A DNA stretch of 64,000 bases from Alligator mississippiensis. Lineage: Eukaryota; Chordata; Crocodylia; Alligatoridae. The DNA is taken from contig NC_081824.1 of assembly GCF_030867095.1 (NCBI RefSeq), forward strand, positions 252,589,956 to 252,653,955. The letters are read 5' to 3'. The notes beneath the pieces were generated by a model. That model was not told the DNA's origin. It searched no databases and saw only the letters and a list, made by a program, of their open reading frames with translations. The position numbers and the translations under genes are program-made. Shown here one piece after another: positions 12,101 to 27,100 of this stretch (the first letter of the stretch is position 1; each line of letters begins with the position of its first letter).

Positions 12101-15100
12101 CATCCATCCAGGTGTATTTTAAACCAGTTTCAGCCATTTTGAAAATGGTTAATGTGCACTGAACTTCTGTTGTGTTACAGAGTTGAACCAGTTTCTAATC
12201 ACTTATACCGGTTTATGTGTCGTGTCTGTCCCTTGTCTAAGAGATCTACTGCTGCTATCAGCTAAAACATCTTTTCTTTTGTGTCACTGACAGAGACTTG
12301 AGGTTTTGGAGCTTAAGGATTTTTAGATTATTTAGTACAGTGATTTTCAATCAAACCCTGCAGTGCCTTTGAGATCCTTTCAGGGGTGCCATCAGGTGCC
12401 ACATACTATGCAAACAGTTCATAAGAAAAACTCAAGAGGTTTCAAGTAGGAATTCACAGTGTCAAAAACATTCTGACCTGTTGTGGTCTGAGTTCTTTAC
12501 AAGGGAAAAACTGCTCTATTATTTTTTGGCTGTGAAAGAAAGAGTGAAATCTAACATCTGGCATTTTCCAAGAGATCCCTTGAGTCTAAAAAAGGTTGAG
12601 AACCACTGATTTAGTAACAGAGGCAGAGCCTTATCTCAGTTACACTATTTTAAATTCAGAGAAACTCAGTCTACTTCAGTTGAGTGAAACACAGTTTCAC
12701 TAATGTTTTGAGGTTAGGTACAGACATGACACTTTTACCAGTATAAGAGATTGGAAACTGGTCTATACCCATAACAGGACAGAAGTTTGGCGCACAGACT
12801 GGTTTAAAAATGATGGAATCCAGTCTATATTTGAGCCCCTCCTACCAAAGGGCAATTGTGTGTTCTGTTTGCTATACATCTAGACCATGCTGCTTACAGA
12901 AAACCACTTAGCTTAGATTGATTCCACCTCAGACTTTTTGAATGTCTGTACCTAGCCTCAGAATACAACCTGGCCCAATTTTTATATCATTCAGAGCACA
13001 AGGATTTAGGATTTAGAACAATGGCATGATCACCACCGACTGACAGTACAATGGCAAGAATCAGTTGGGTTATGAGAGCCAACCAATCCTCAAGACTTTA
13101 AAAAAAACCCAAAAAACCCATTCTTCTCCTCTATAGGCATTATACACATGGAGGGTAAAAAGCACTTCATGAACAGGGACTGCTCAGACCCATAAAGCTG
13201 ATGCACTCTTTCAGAGCAATTTTCAGACAAAGGAAGTCACTAAAGGTGGGAATTCAAATGGAGCAAGTTACATAGCGACTGCCAGACCTGTTGCTGCTAT
13301 TGCAAGGCTGTGTGTATAGAGTTAACAATAAGTCAGCAGCCAAGAAAACCAACGGCTCTTTGCAAGATAAACACAGAGAAATTACTTTCACTTTCTCAGT
13401 GTCACCCTAGGGCTACTGGCACACGCTCCCTCACTCAAAACTCAACTTGGGTGCGGAAGTCCAAACACCCAGTGCAAAGGCCACCCATTTGTAGAAGGCA
13501 GGAGCTGACTGTGAGAAACAGGTTCCTTTATTTTTCTTAATAAAATTGTGACAATTTGAAAAACTAGAACTAAGTATTACAATCAAGTTGGAATGTGCTG
13601 CATAAGGTGAGGCAAGTTACATATCTGGCAACAGGCAGAATGAGGGCCAAGGGGCTTGTGGCCCTTTTGCGATGTGAGTTAGTGTGTAGATGTGTGTGTC
13701 CGGGGGGGGGGGGGGGGGGTACTCTTACATAAGCCTTGTCGCACACTCCTTAGTTGCTTTTCCTGCTGCACTTCTGCCTCCCAGCCCTTGTCTTTGCAAG
13801 ATACCCTGCACCCCTCTGGCTCCACCACAGTCCTAAGACCATAACTTGCTGCCTCTTACACATTCCCTCTGAATATGGCCCATAAACTTGCCTTTGGGAA
13901 GGATGCAGCCTCTTGCAGCATCACACATTAATAAAGGGTCATCTCTTCCTCCAGGCCAGAAACCACTACCAATGAAACCAACACCCCACTGGGTCCACAA
14001 GACCTGCTTTTCAGTAGCATTTCTTTTCTCTTTTTTGAGGGGTGGGAAGGGGTGGATACTTAAGAAAAAGCCAATGTTTGAACATGGTCCATACAGGGAT
14101 GGCTTTGTATCAGAAAATGCTGTGCCCTATTTATGGTACGTTTTAAACTAAACCCCCCACCATTGAGTATTGACTATAAGGTATTTGTTTTCTTCTTAGT
14201 AACAGTTGCCAGGACCCATTTCAACATAAAAACAAGAATCCTCTGAAGGTCATGGACTGGCTAGTTTAGATTATTCCATGGATTTGGATTTCAGAAGATT
14301 TTTTGCAACAGAAAGGTTTTTTTCCCCAAGCTTTTCAGCCTTCCTAGTTTCATTTTAGAAAGACAGGACAGATGGACAAACAATGGAACAAACTACAAGG
14401 AGATCGAGTGCTTTCTCTGTCTCTTGAGGTCTTTGAATTTAAAACAGGTGCCTCTCTGTAAGATAGAAGGAAGGTCCATCAAGCCAGCATGCTTAAGGCA
14501 CACTATTTTCTTTGCCAATTGCATACAAGGGAATGGTATGGCCAGCATCACATTTAGCTGCATTTGACACGCAAGCTCCAAAGAGCAGGTCTTCCATTGA
14601 CAGCTGGGATACAACTGGGGACAGCGTTGGGCATGAGCCCAAGGCAGGGCTTGAACTCACACCTCTGAAGCAATGGCAAAACATCTTAAGAGTTCTGACA
14701 CTGCAGCCCTTCTGAAAGATATACATCAATCAAAAAACAAATGATATGGTTCAATCAAGAAGTAAGCAGCTGAAAGCTAATAGTCTCCAGTAGGGAGGAG
14801 TAGGACTAGGTGAGCAAAGTTACTTCTGTCCTTGAACTCCAGGCATCTATTTACAAATACAGAGAAATTAAGGGTTAAATTTCCAAAAGCAGCCTCCATT
14901 TTGGTTAACTCCATTTGTTGGTGGGGCTGGCTTATGGTGCTTCAAGGGTCCAGCTGTCAGCTGGGCCAAGCATTTATGGTTTCCAAAGGAGATGGTGGAT
15001 GATGTAGCACCCAAAGACCTTTAGGCCTAATTCTACATGGCACAAGTGCAGCACAGAACTACTCCATCTAGTTCTGAGCAAGCTGGCCTGAGGACCAGAA

Positions 15101-18100
15101 GTATAGCTGCCTTAGTGGACCTTTGGTTGGGCTAACTAGAAAAGTTGAGAGGCAAGGTATATAAGTCCAGGTGGAGAATCACACTTAAGAGTTCTGTGGG
15201 TTCTTGGACCTAAACAACCCAGTTCACAGCTAGCGTAGGTAGTTCCACAGGACACTAGATTGTGCCATGTAGACATACCATAAAAATCAAGCCGTAGGCA
15301 TCCAGAGGGGGACCCAAAAATTAAGGCAAGTAAAATCAGAGGCCAGTTTAAGAAATCTGGGCCTCTGCAACATGTTAACAATAGCACAGTGACTAACAGC
15401 AGAGCTGGGACCAGTCACTTGAGCTCTCGCTCCACTCTGAAGTTCCAGCCATGAGACCCTCCCTCACCCTTTCAACAAATGAGTGATACTTTCTCTCTCT
15501 CTATCCTGCTCCAACCAACAGATCAATACATGCTTTTTCCCCCTTATTAAACAAAAAAAAAAGGAAAAAAGAAGTTAATCACTGAAAATGCTCCTTGGCT
15601 ACTTACCTGTTACACTAAAATCAAAACGACATCTCTGGATCTTGCCGCTGCTGCTGCTGTCACCATCTTCGGCCAAGATCTCCACCTCATATGTTCCAGC
15701 ATCACCATCTTGTGCCCTTTGGATGGTTAAACTGCCAGACAATGAGTCAAGCCTTGCTCTACCACTCATGAAGGAACCATAATATTGGACTACCTGTCCA
15801 CTCCATTCAGCCACTTTGTTGCTCTCCTTCTTCCATGTAATTTCTTTTATCTTTCCTTCAAATGTTGGTGAAAAAACATTCCTGGTTCCTAGAAAGCCAG
15901 ATACCTTGACCTGACACTGAGCAAATCCTATGGAAAGCAGAAAAAAAAAAAAAGTCATTCGCCTGCTGTTATCCAAGCTATTGTTCGTGTGACCCTGTAT
16001 TGTTTACATAGGATATTATCTAAATATCCCAGGCTAAAAGAACATTGCTAGGCTGTACAGACAAGCATTCTATAATTAGGAAGCGCCAAAATCAAGCTTG
16101 CATCAGGGTAGCAAATTAAGGTCACATGGCTTATGTACCATGAGGCAGCCCCTGTCTTCCAGTCCCAGTCTGCTTCCCCTAAGCAGGCTCCTTGCCCTAA
16201 TCTACTCCCCCATTCTACAGCCGCATTTAAATCAGATAGCCTGCTCCTCTCCGGCTGGTGTCCAAACAACATAGAGGGACACTGCTATGGGCTCAGATGC
16301 TCCACGTCATCCCACAGTAGCAACTGCAAGGGAAGTCCTGCTCAATTCCTACCTGGACCCTGTTCATTGCAGACAGAATCTTCCAATTATTTTAGCAGCA
16401 AATCTCTAATAGGTCTCAATGAAGCAGTTGGGAACAAGACTTTTCCAAAGGCTTATCACCTGGCCATATTTGGACGACTTTTCGCGAGGACAATGATAAA
16501 AGTACAGCTGCTGTCAAATTTCACGTGCATGTCCCACTTCGTGGACATACTAGAATTTGCCAAAAAAACCTGCAGTGATCTTTTCTAAACATAGGCAAAA
16601 CAATGCGTTTTTCACAAGCCTCTTTCTCAGAAACAACCAATCCATCTTTGGCTCTCCCTTCCATGCCAGAAAGAAAAATTTGGAGGCAGACAACAAGTAC
16701 AACATAAAATTTTGTACCAAATGGGCACAGAAGTGGATAGCCGTTATAGTCTAAAGTCAGGCAGAAAGCAGGGCAGGGTGACACCTTAGAAACTAACTCA
16801 TTCAGAAAGGCATGAACTTTCATAAGCAACACCCTATTTAGTTAAATGCTGACCATACCTAATGGTTAAAGCCCAACAAAGCAGTAACCAATTGAAACAG
16901 GTTTTAACACTAAAAATGTCAGGTAAAGATATTAGTGCTACCTATAATCATATATTAAATACATATGTATAACCGTACATACACACATATCCAAACAAAC
17001 TGTCATGTGCAGAAATATATTTCAACCAAAACAAAGATGAAACAATGGAGAGAAGCTGAAAATTGCATAACACAGATGCGCAAGAGACAGCAGAGTTTGA
17101 TGCCATCTGATACAAAAGAGGTCCAACGTAAGACATCTGTCAGCCATTCTTTGTCACTTGCAGGGGCATAAAACAAATAGGGTTTGTACAGTTGGCAAAC
17201 CCTGTGGGACAGCAGGGTGGGGTGTGGTTGCAAGAGTCAGGGTGGGGAAGGCAGTTCTGAGAGCAGGGGCAGGGGAGGCACAAGAGTCTTACCCCACAGT
17301 CCCCAGTGACTGCTGCTGCTGCTGCCTGGTTCTGCCCACCCCATCTCTTGCTTAAAGCAGCACATGGGCTGCTCTTGCTCCCATGATACAGACACGTGGA
17401 GGATGGGGGACAATTTTGACATTCCAAGTTGGTGCCCAGGCTGGTACCCCTGTCACCCACCCCTAGTTATGCTACTAGCCACTTGGATACAGCAGGCTCA
17501 GGAAGAAAGCAGGCAAGAGGGCCATGGAAGTCACGCTGCCTCCTCCCTCTGGCAGAGAGATACTAAAGCTCCACCCAAAGCTCCCCCATTCCTGCAAACA
17601 CTTCCACAGCTGCTTAGGTTTTAAACACAAGAGCAATCATATGGGACCCACATGCAGACACCTTTCCAGGTGCATATCCAGGCTCTCACACCACCACTTT
17701 CCCCCAAGTAGAAGCACATTCAATTACACAGAAACCTTTTTGTTCACTTCTCCTGACTTATTATATTTTCAGTGAAGAACAATCCCTACCCAAGCCCTCA
17801 GCAATAGCTACATGCAAACTGCTTCCTCCTGCTTCCTATGACTGTCAGTCTCAAACCCACATACCAGCACAGATCAAATCCATCTAATCCATGATCATGT
17901 CTCTTAGCTGGACCAGATCAGAACAACAGTTCTTCTAAACTGGCTGCCTTCCTGCTATCCCAAAACACAATCAGTGGCTCATTTGACTTGATATCCTGGT
18001 TTCCTTCCAAGCAGAAGCAGACATGGTCCAACCACATTTGAAAATGAGATGGGGCAAGGGAAAAGAAGATAACAGCAGTATATATATAATGCCTTGAAGG

Positions 18101-21100
18101 TGTAAAAAATTAAGTAGGGATTCACTATTTATTAACTCTCACAGCAGTAGGCAACTGTTGGCTCAGAAGCTCTTTTCCTGCTTTGCCAGTGCTTCAAGTT
18201 CGACATTGTTCTAAAAAAAGCCATTGGGCCTCCTTATCTCAGGAGTTTTGTGTTGCAATTTTGATAAAGTTGCCTGTCACGTGTTTTTTTTAGGTCTAAT
18301 AACTTAGGAGGTGTTCAGCCCAGTCACAGACCCCTTCAAACTCCCTGCGAATTCACTGGAGACCAGCGAATTTCCTTCCGTTATGAGATTCTGGGGCTCC
18401 ACCACTCCTTACACCTCAGCATTACACCACCTTGATGTTTAGTGTCTTGTCTAAGTCATCTGCTTATCTAAGTCATCACAATCCTGTTCTCTTCAGATTC
18501 TTCAGACCCAATACCTATCACACTCCACTGCCCTGCCTCCCTTCGGCATGACCAGTGTCCCAGATTTTTTACTATTGCATCTCAGCCATATCTAAATTGC
18601 ACATAGCCTTATCCATATTGCACTTTCCCATTGAATCTTGAAGTATAACAAACTGTAATCTAACTCCTAATTTATAAGGCACAGCTGTGCCATTTTATCT
18701 AGCTGAGTGCTAGTGGCAATGTAAAGTACTTGGTACTGAAACCTAAAGAGCTTGGCAGGCAAGGGTTAATTCCTATCAGGTTTCTTTAGCTAGAAATGGC
18801 TGCCCTGCTGCTCCTCTCTGTTTACTGTCTGATAACAAGCTTTAGGAAGCAGATTCTTGCTCTTCTGTTAATTCTGTACACTCCCTCCTGCTCTGGAACG
18901 CTCTCACCAGATCTGTGGGGCCGTGGGGAGACTCCTGCTCTGACTCCCTTTGGGCTCTGTACCAGTCCCACACCCCTCCACTGCAACTGGATCCACTGAG
19001 TGTCCTGATAGCTCCGTGTTTCTCTCTCACTCTCGGTAAACTTTTCTTTAGCCCATTCTTGCCTTCTTCCCTTTCACATGGACATATAATGAACTGATTA
19101 CGAAGGAGGTTTAAAACAAACAAACAAAAAAGTCTTTTTTCTCCCCCATGCAGCGGATAACTAACTTGTGGAACTCATTACCACAATGTTGTGGAGGCTG
19201 AGCAATTAACTGGGTTCAAGAGGAGATTGGATAAATTAATTCCAGACAGTTACATCTGCAGGTATTGAACATAATAGGTGTGCAACCTCCAAATTAGCAC
19301 TTCCCAGATTTCTAAATGATGAAAGCTGGAAGGGGAAGGGGAAGTGGGGGGGGAGCAGGAAAAAGATAATTCTGGATAGACCCTGCACAAATACTTTTCC
19401 TTTTAGCATGTGTGCTCTACCACTGAGATACAAACCTACTTGTTATACGTTGACAGTGGGCCTACACCTCCTGGGAAATAGAAGCCCCCTCTAAATGGTA
19501 CAAGGGGGGCTGCTGGACAAACAATTTTGTGGGACTAATCATGAGAAAACAGGAGCACAAATTATAGGTTAATAGCTAGGGTGCCAAAAGAGGCTTAACA
19601 CAAAACTCTAGCTAGTTCACACCACCTCTTGAATGTATCCAAGGAGCCTATGGACACGCCCAGTGAAACTCTATGTGTATGGACAAGTGAAAGGAAGACA
19701 ATCTGGCAGTAGCGCGGGGTTTCCCCCAGCCAGCACTGCCTTCCTCGTCTGAGAGGCGGAGAGTTGACCAGGGCCAAGAAGAGGCGATCAGAAGGTTCTG
19801 CCATTTGGTGGGGCTACAGATGGGATGCCTGCAAGATACTAGTCTATTTGTTACACAGAAGCAGTGAGCCAACGCTCACCAGAAAATTAAAAGCTTCCCT
19901 CAGTGGTTAAAGGGAGGCTACTGACTGCACATCAGTTGAATCCTTGAGATAGAAACGGAAAAAGAAAAAAAACAGGGAAGGGAGCGAAGGACAAAGGTTA
20001 ATAATTAGGGCTCCAAGGGCAGACACCAGGGAATGAACACTGGCTAGTGCCCACTGCCCCTCAAAAGGTACCCAAGGAGCTTGTGGACACCACCCAATGA
20101 AACTGCCCAGAGACATGCATGGAGGAATGACAGGAAAACAGCCCCTGGTCTTATAGATGGACAACTAGGCCTTGGCCAGAGCCAGGAAGAGGATGACCAG
20201 AAGATCTCAGGACTTGGTAGGGCTACGCATGGGATGCCTGTGAGCTACTGGATAACGGGCTGTGATTTGACCCAGCATGGCATTTCTGATCTTCTTAACA
20301 GGACCAGGGATCTGAGCTATTCTAGTTCTCTGGTGTTCAGAGGGAAGTTTACTCCTATTTCTCACCCTTCTCCCTGTAGTCTTGCACCTCAAACCTCCTC
20401 TGAACCCTAAGCCACGCACCCATGGCCTGGCTTCTGTGGAAACGAGGAATGGGAAACAATACTCCTCATTTCCACACCCTCAAAGAGAGCTCTATAAGTA
20501 GGGGGCTCTCAAGAGAGCAGTCTGTCACTGTCCTGAATAATTTTTGCCCTAAATTCACTTTGTTACCTCTCATCCTTCTAAACCATTCAAATGAGAGGGA
20601 AAGGCCGAGCTGAAAGCATGACGAAGTCCCAAGGTTTACAGCTTGGGAGAGCTTAGCTGCCGTCAGAGCTGTCTCTTCTCCCTGATCAGCAAATCAAAGA
20701 CAAAGCCGGAGAGTCTGAATGGGGATTGGCAGAAGGAGCTTCCTGGGCTCTCATACTTTCCTGCCAATGACTGAAGAAACAAAAAGATCAAGATTAGGGA
20801 ACAGAAGAGACCTTCATTCATTTCCTGTCCATCACAAGGGACGTGCCACCTCAGTCTCTCAACTGGGTCATATATAGGTGGGGACAGAAGGGACAACTGC
20901 CCCCATTACTTCAAGGAGGCTACCAAAGAGCAAAGGATGCATTCCACAGGTCAGGCTCCAGTGACAGTGCTATCCCTGGACAATATACGGGAAGCAGTAG
21001 GCATGAGGGATGAAGTATTCCACTGCATGATGTTGGCCCACCCCTGTATCTAAGCAGCCAGTGTGGCGACCTTCCGCAGCCACTTCACCCCACTACTAGT

Positions 21101-24100
21101 GAGAGAAGGGACAACTCCCTCTTGTCACCTGCCAGATCCCTTTTCAGAGAGAATCTATATACAATGCAAAGTTGCTGCACTGAAGTCTTTTGAAATCTCC
21201 AGCTTCTGGCAGACAAGTAATTGCATCAAACATTTCAGAACAATTTGTAGAATTGAATCTTGCCCTTGTACTTCTTGTTTGTGTTAATACAGGGAGGAGG
21301 GGAGAACTGAGGGCAAGAAAAGAAATGTAGCCAAAGTGGGTTCCTACCCCCCGCCTTGAGAAGACAAACTAGCTGTAGCTCATAAGGATTTAATTTTCCT
21401 CCATTAAAATGGAATCCCTATGAGCTACAGCTAGTCTGTCTTCTCAAGGCGAGGGGTAGGAACCCACTTTGGCTACATTTCTTTTCTTGTCCTCAGTTCT
21501 CCCCTTCTCCCTTGCACTTACCATGTCCCATCACCACAAGATAATATGGTGATTCAGCACTGCATTAAGATCTTTGATCACAGCCACTCAAAATCCCCAT
21601 TCCTTCTTAGCTCTGTCAACCCACTGTTCAAAGGAGTCATTGAAGTGCATCTTTTATCCCTCACAGCCCCTCAAACAGCCAAGAATAAAACAAAAATGTG
21701 ATTTTTTTAAAACAAAAGCGTACTACCAGGATGTATCACCACATCACATTTCACTGTCACACTTTTGTTGCATGTCCTGCTTCCTCCATTATTCTCCTCC
21801 CCTCACACCAGGCTTCTTCCTCCTACTCAGTTTCGATTCTAACCTGCTCACAAGAAGACCTGCACTTCCAATGTTAAGTTTCACACAGACAAGTCTTAAT
21901 AATTATGCAAAGTTAAGAAGCAACACAATATTGCCTTCCTTATTAAGAACTCAGATAGGCTAGAGGTAACCTTGTGCCCTTGTCCCAGCTGGGTGAATGC
22001 GACACTCCACCTACCAGTAGTAGATACTTTAATTTTCCATTCTACATCTAAAGCTAAAGCAGGGGCCTCCATCTCCTTTAGTCCCATGGCCCAGATGACT
22101 CACTGCTGTGTGGATACCTTTAAGAGTGTTATGTATACATTGTTACGTTTGACCAGGATTGCAGGAGGGAACAGCAGAACTGTAGACAAGGTACTGCTCT
22201 TGGAATAAACATGCTTTATTGTTCTATAAGCTTAACTCCTTGGTCTTTTGAGAAAAACACATGGTACCAGGAGTGGGCTGCAAAGAAAGACAAAAAAAGG
22301 AGCATCTCAGAATTACAGAGGAGTTAAAGCTGCCCAGCAATGCAGCAGAAAACTGGAAGAAATTTAAGGAGAGCTTCACCATATCTATGATGGAGGAGAA
22401 AAGGAAGATTCAGTCAAGGTAGCTATTTTTTTTAAATACAGCAGGTCTAGAAGCTCTGCCTCTTTATAAGAGCCTACAACTATCAGAAGCAGAACAGAAA
22501 AGCTATGGCACAGTAATAAAAAAAGTTTGATGAATATTGTATACCCAAAGTGAAACCTTTGAACAGTATACTTTCCACATGAGACAGCAGAAAGAACGTG
22601 AGGCAATAAAGGAGCTTGACAAAGACCTCAGACTAAAGTCAGTTATCTGAGACCACATAGTCTTGGGTATATAAGGGATACAAGCCTCAGGAAAAGACTG
22701 CTAGAGGATCCTGAGCTTAATTTGGGAAAGGAAGTTAGAATCTGCCAAGTGGCTGAGATAACAAATGCCAGGCTGCAGAAGCTGGAGGAAAAAACAGAAC
22801 ACGCTGAACTAGACATCGTTACAAGACTGCAGAAACCTCAGGCAACACACAAACAATACAGAACGGAGAACCTCACTATGAAGCAAGCAAGTGGAGGCCA
22901 AAGAGAATTGGTTGAAAAAACAAAGATGCTGTGGTGGTTACCACAAACCCTGCATTTGGTAAGCACTGCAACAGAGGCAAAAGATTCAATTTATTTTACA
23001 AGAGCTTTTAGAAAGGAGCAGGATGCACCACACAAGAAACAGTAGGTGCATGCTCTATGCAATGAGGAAACAGAAGAATTTCTCATTCCTCACTGGCACA
23101 ATGCAAGAAGTTAATTCTTTTGAGGATTATTCAATCACCCTGGATACCAATGGACTAATGGTAACTGTTAAATTAGATTCAGGGGCATGGGTCAATGTAA
23201 TACCAGAATACATTATTCAAAAAACTGAAAACTAAACTGGTGTACTATGAATATGAAAGTAAGACTTAGAACATACAATGGGAACATGATTGCAACCAAG
23301 AATGTTTGTGCACTGCATGTTAGACACAGGGGTAATATAATACTAATTCAGTTTGTAACAGTCCCAGGAAAGCTAGTGCAAATTACTAGGTTGCAAATGT
23401 GTAAAACTTTAAGTTCGATTAAGAGAATGGATGCCACTGAGGAACTAGAAAGCAAGAACAAAGAAGAAGAGTTTTATGATGTGTTTCAAGGTGTAGGGAA
23501 ACTGTCAACTGAGTACAAAATAGAATTAAGAGAACCAGATACTCCCACCGTACATGCTCCAAGAAATGTTCCCCTTGTACTAAAGAAGAAACTGAAAAAA
23601 GAATTAGCTAGATTTGTTAACATGGACATAACAGAAAAAGTAAAGCAACCAGCTGCTTGGGCTCATTCACTGCTCATAATAGAAAAAAAAAAGATGGGTC
23701 CGTGAGATTGTCTCTGGATCCTAAGCAAATGAACAGGTAACATTCAAAATCAAAAGGGAACATTTTCCCATTCCCACCAGGGAATAGGTATTTGGCAACA
23801 TGGGAGAAGCTAAATATTTCTCCACTTTGGATGCCTCTTCTGGGTTTTGGCAAGTTCCCCTAAAAAAGAATAGCACTAGATTATGTACCTTCACTACGCC
23901 CTTCAGAAGGTATTGCTTTCGTAGGCTTCCTTTTGGACTGTGTTCTGCATCTAAAGTATTTCACAGAAAGGTGCAACACATTTTTGGAAGTCTTGATGGA
24001 ACTATGGTTTATACTGACGATGTATTAGTTTGGGGAAATACTATGGAAGAACATGACTTGAGGCTAAGAAAGGCATGAGAAAGAGCTTGCAGAATAGGTT

Positions 24101-27100
24101 TGAAACTGAACAAACAAAAATGCATATTCAAGGTCAAAAGATATTACATATCTAAGGGAAAAGCTCTCTGAGAAAGGGGTACAAATCGATCCTGTAAGGG
24201 TTAAAGCCATTACAGACATGCCACCTGCTAAGGAAAGAGTGCAAAGATAACTTGGAATGATCAATTTTGTAGGGAAATATCTACCAAACTTAGCAGAGAA
24301 GACCAAACACCTCAGCTCACTCCTACAAAAGAGTTCTAAGTGGATATGGGAACATGAAGATGAAGCTGAATTTAAAAACTTGAAGGAAAAAAATAATGAA
24401 ATCTCCAGTACTAAAATACTATGTATGACCCTAAAAGACCCATTAAATTGTCAACGGGTGCTTCTAAAGAAGGCATTGGAGCAGCTTTACTTCAAAAACA
24501 TGGGGATAGCTAGAGAGAGTCCAGTAGCATATGCATCTAGGGCACTCTCTAAGTCCAGAGTGTCTACGGGCACAACCTGAGAAAGAAAGTTTAGCTCTAG
24601 TATATGACTGTAAGAAATTTCATACATTCATCTATGGGAAGTCTGTGACAGCTGAAGCTGATCATGAACCCTTGGTAACTATAGCAAAGAAATGGTTATC
24701 AGACATTCCACCCAGATTACAGAGACTTTTCTTTCAACTGCAAATGTATGATCTAGACATACAGTACGTGCCAGGAAAACATCTACTTATTGCAGATACG
24801 TTGTCCAGAGCATATGACACAATGGAAAATGACAGAATTCCAGACTCGGACATAGTATGTGTTAATCTAATTAGAAGAGCGTTTCTTGTCAGAGGTGGAT
24901 AAAATGTGAGCACTAAGTGCAGAAGCTACTGCTCAGGACACCACATTGCCAAAAGTGATAACAGCTGTTTGTGCTGTTGGCCTGGAAAATATATACCTAG
25001 CCCCTACTTTCAGCTCAAGGAAGAGCTGTCAGTACTGGATGGCATTTTGAAATGTTCAAAGGCTCACAACTTGTTGTTCCAGCAGTGCTAAAGAAAGACA
25101 TGTTAAACAGAATACATGAGGGGCATTTAGGCATTGAAAAATGCAAAAGGAGAGCAAGGAGTGCTCTATATTGACCCAACATAAATAATGACATACAAGA
25201 TGCTGTAAAGGCTTGTACAACGTGCCTAAAGTACAGATCAGCACACAGAAAAAGAGCCGATGATGGTCATGGAGGAGCCTGTAGCTCTGTGGCATCAAGT
25301 GTGCATTGGCTTATTCATACATGCAGGAAAAAATAATGTATTAGTGGTGGACTATTATTCTCACTATCCTGAACTGCACTGCTCGAAAGCACAACAGCAA
25401 ACCATGTCATAACTCACATCAAATCAATTTTTGCTAGACATGGGATTCCACAAATTGTGAGAACAGACAATGGACCTCAACTCAACGGTCTTGAGTTTAA
25501 AGAGTTAATATGGATTATTGGATTCCATCACAACACTTCAAGTCCTAAATACCCAAAACCCAATGGTCTGGTGGAAAATGGAGTACAAATACTGAAGAAA
25601 TTGTTGAAAAAAGCTACAGAATCACACACCAATGTTTACCTGTCACTCTTAAATTGCATGGCAACACTCAAGAAACATGGATTGCCCCCAGCAGAAATAC
25701 TATTTAACAGGAAACTCAAAACCAGGCTGCCAAATCTGGTGGGCAATGGTCATCAGAACAAAAAGTAAGATGTGAAAACATTTTAAAAATCTGACAAACT
25801 CAAACAAAAATGCTATTAGGCCCAAGGCGGAGATGGAACTGGGACTAGCTACCTGGATCAAGGACAACAAGAAGTTCTTTTTTAAATACATAGGGGGCAA
25901 AAAGAAGGTACCGGGTAACGTGGGGCCTCTGCAAGACATGCTAGGAAATCTGGTTGTCGCACCAGATGACAAGGCTAACCTATTTAATGATTTCTTTGCT
26001 TCCATTTTCCTGAGGAGGGACCAGATCAGCCCATCTGCCAGGACCCCCTCAGGCGCCGGAGGAGGCGCACCCAGGCCCAGGGTCAGTGAGGACCTAGTCA
26101 GGGAACTTCTGGAGGGGCTGGATGTATTTAAATCAGCTGGTCCTGACAACCTCCACCCCAGGGTGCTGAGGGAATTAGCAGAGGTCATTGCGGGACCCCT
26201 GGCACGGCTTTACGAGCACTTGTGGTACTCTGGTGTGGTGCCACAGGACTGGAAAAGGGCCAATGTGATCCCCATTTTCAAAAAAGGGAGGAAGGAGGAC
26301 CCGGGAAACCATAGGCCAGTTAGTCTTACCTCGATCCTGGGTAAGCTTTTTAAGAGAATTATCCTGGCGCCTGTTCACGAGGGGCCAGCAGAGGAGATTA
26401 TGCTTAGGGGCGACCAGCATGGGTTCATTAGAGGCAGGTCCTGTCAGACCAACCTGGTGGCCTTCTGTGACCAGGTCACAAAATCCTTAGATGCAGGTGC
26501 CGCAGTGGATGTAGTCTTTCTGGACTTCAGGAAGGCCTTTGACACTGTCTCTCACCCCATTCTCATTAAAAAACATGGGGACTGTGGCGTCAACACCTAC
26601 ACAGTCAAATGGGTCACTAACTGGCTGGAGGGCCGCACTCAGAGAGTGGTGGTGGATGGGTCATTTTCGACCTGGAGGGATGTGGGCAGTGGGGTCCCCC
26701 AGGGCTCGGTCCTCGGACCCGCGCTGTTCAACATCTTCATCAGTGACTTGGACAAGGGGGGAAAAAGCACCCTGTTCAAATTCGTGGATGACACCAAGAT
26801 GTGGGGGGAAGTGGGCACGCTAGAAGGGAAGAACAGGCTGCAATTGGACCTAAACAGGTTACAGGGGTGGGCAGATGAGAACAGGATGGGTTTCAACACT
26901 GACAAGTGCAAGGTGCTGCACCTGGGGAGGAAGAACCAGCAGCAGACCTACAGGCTGGGGAACTCCCTTCTCGTTAGTGCAGAGGCAGAAAAGGATCGTG
27001 GAGTCATTATTGATGCCAAAATGAACATGGGCCGGCAGCGTGGGGACGCGGTCAGGAAGGCCAACCACACCTTGTCATGCATCCACAGTTGCATCTCAAG

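Noticed and set aside
19360..19442. Possible tRNA gene on the minus strand
   Set aside because: Good A-box match but no closing acceptor stem and a weak B box; a SINE head instead.
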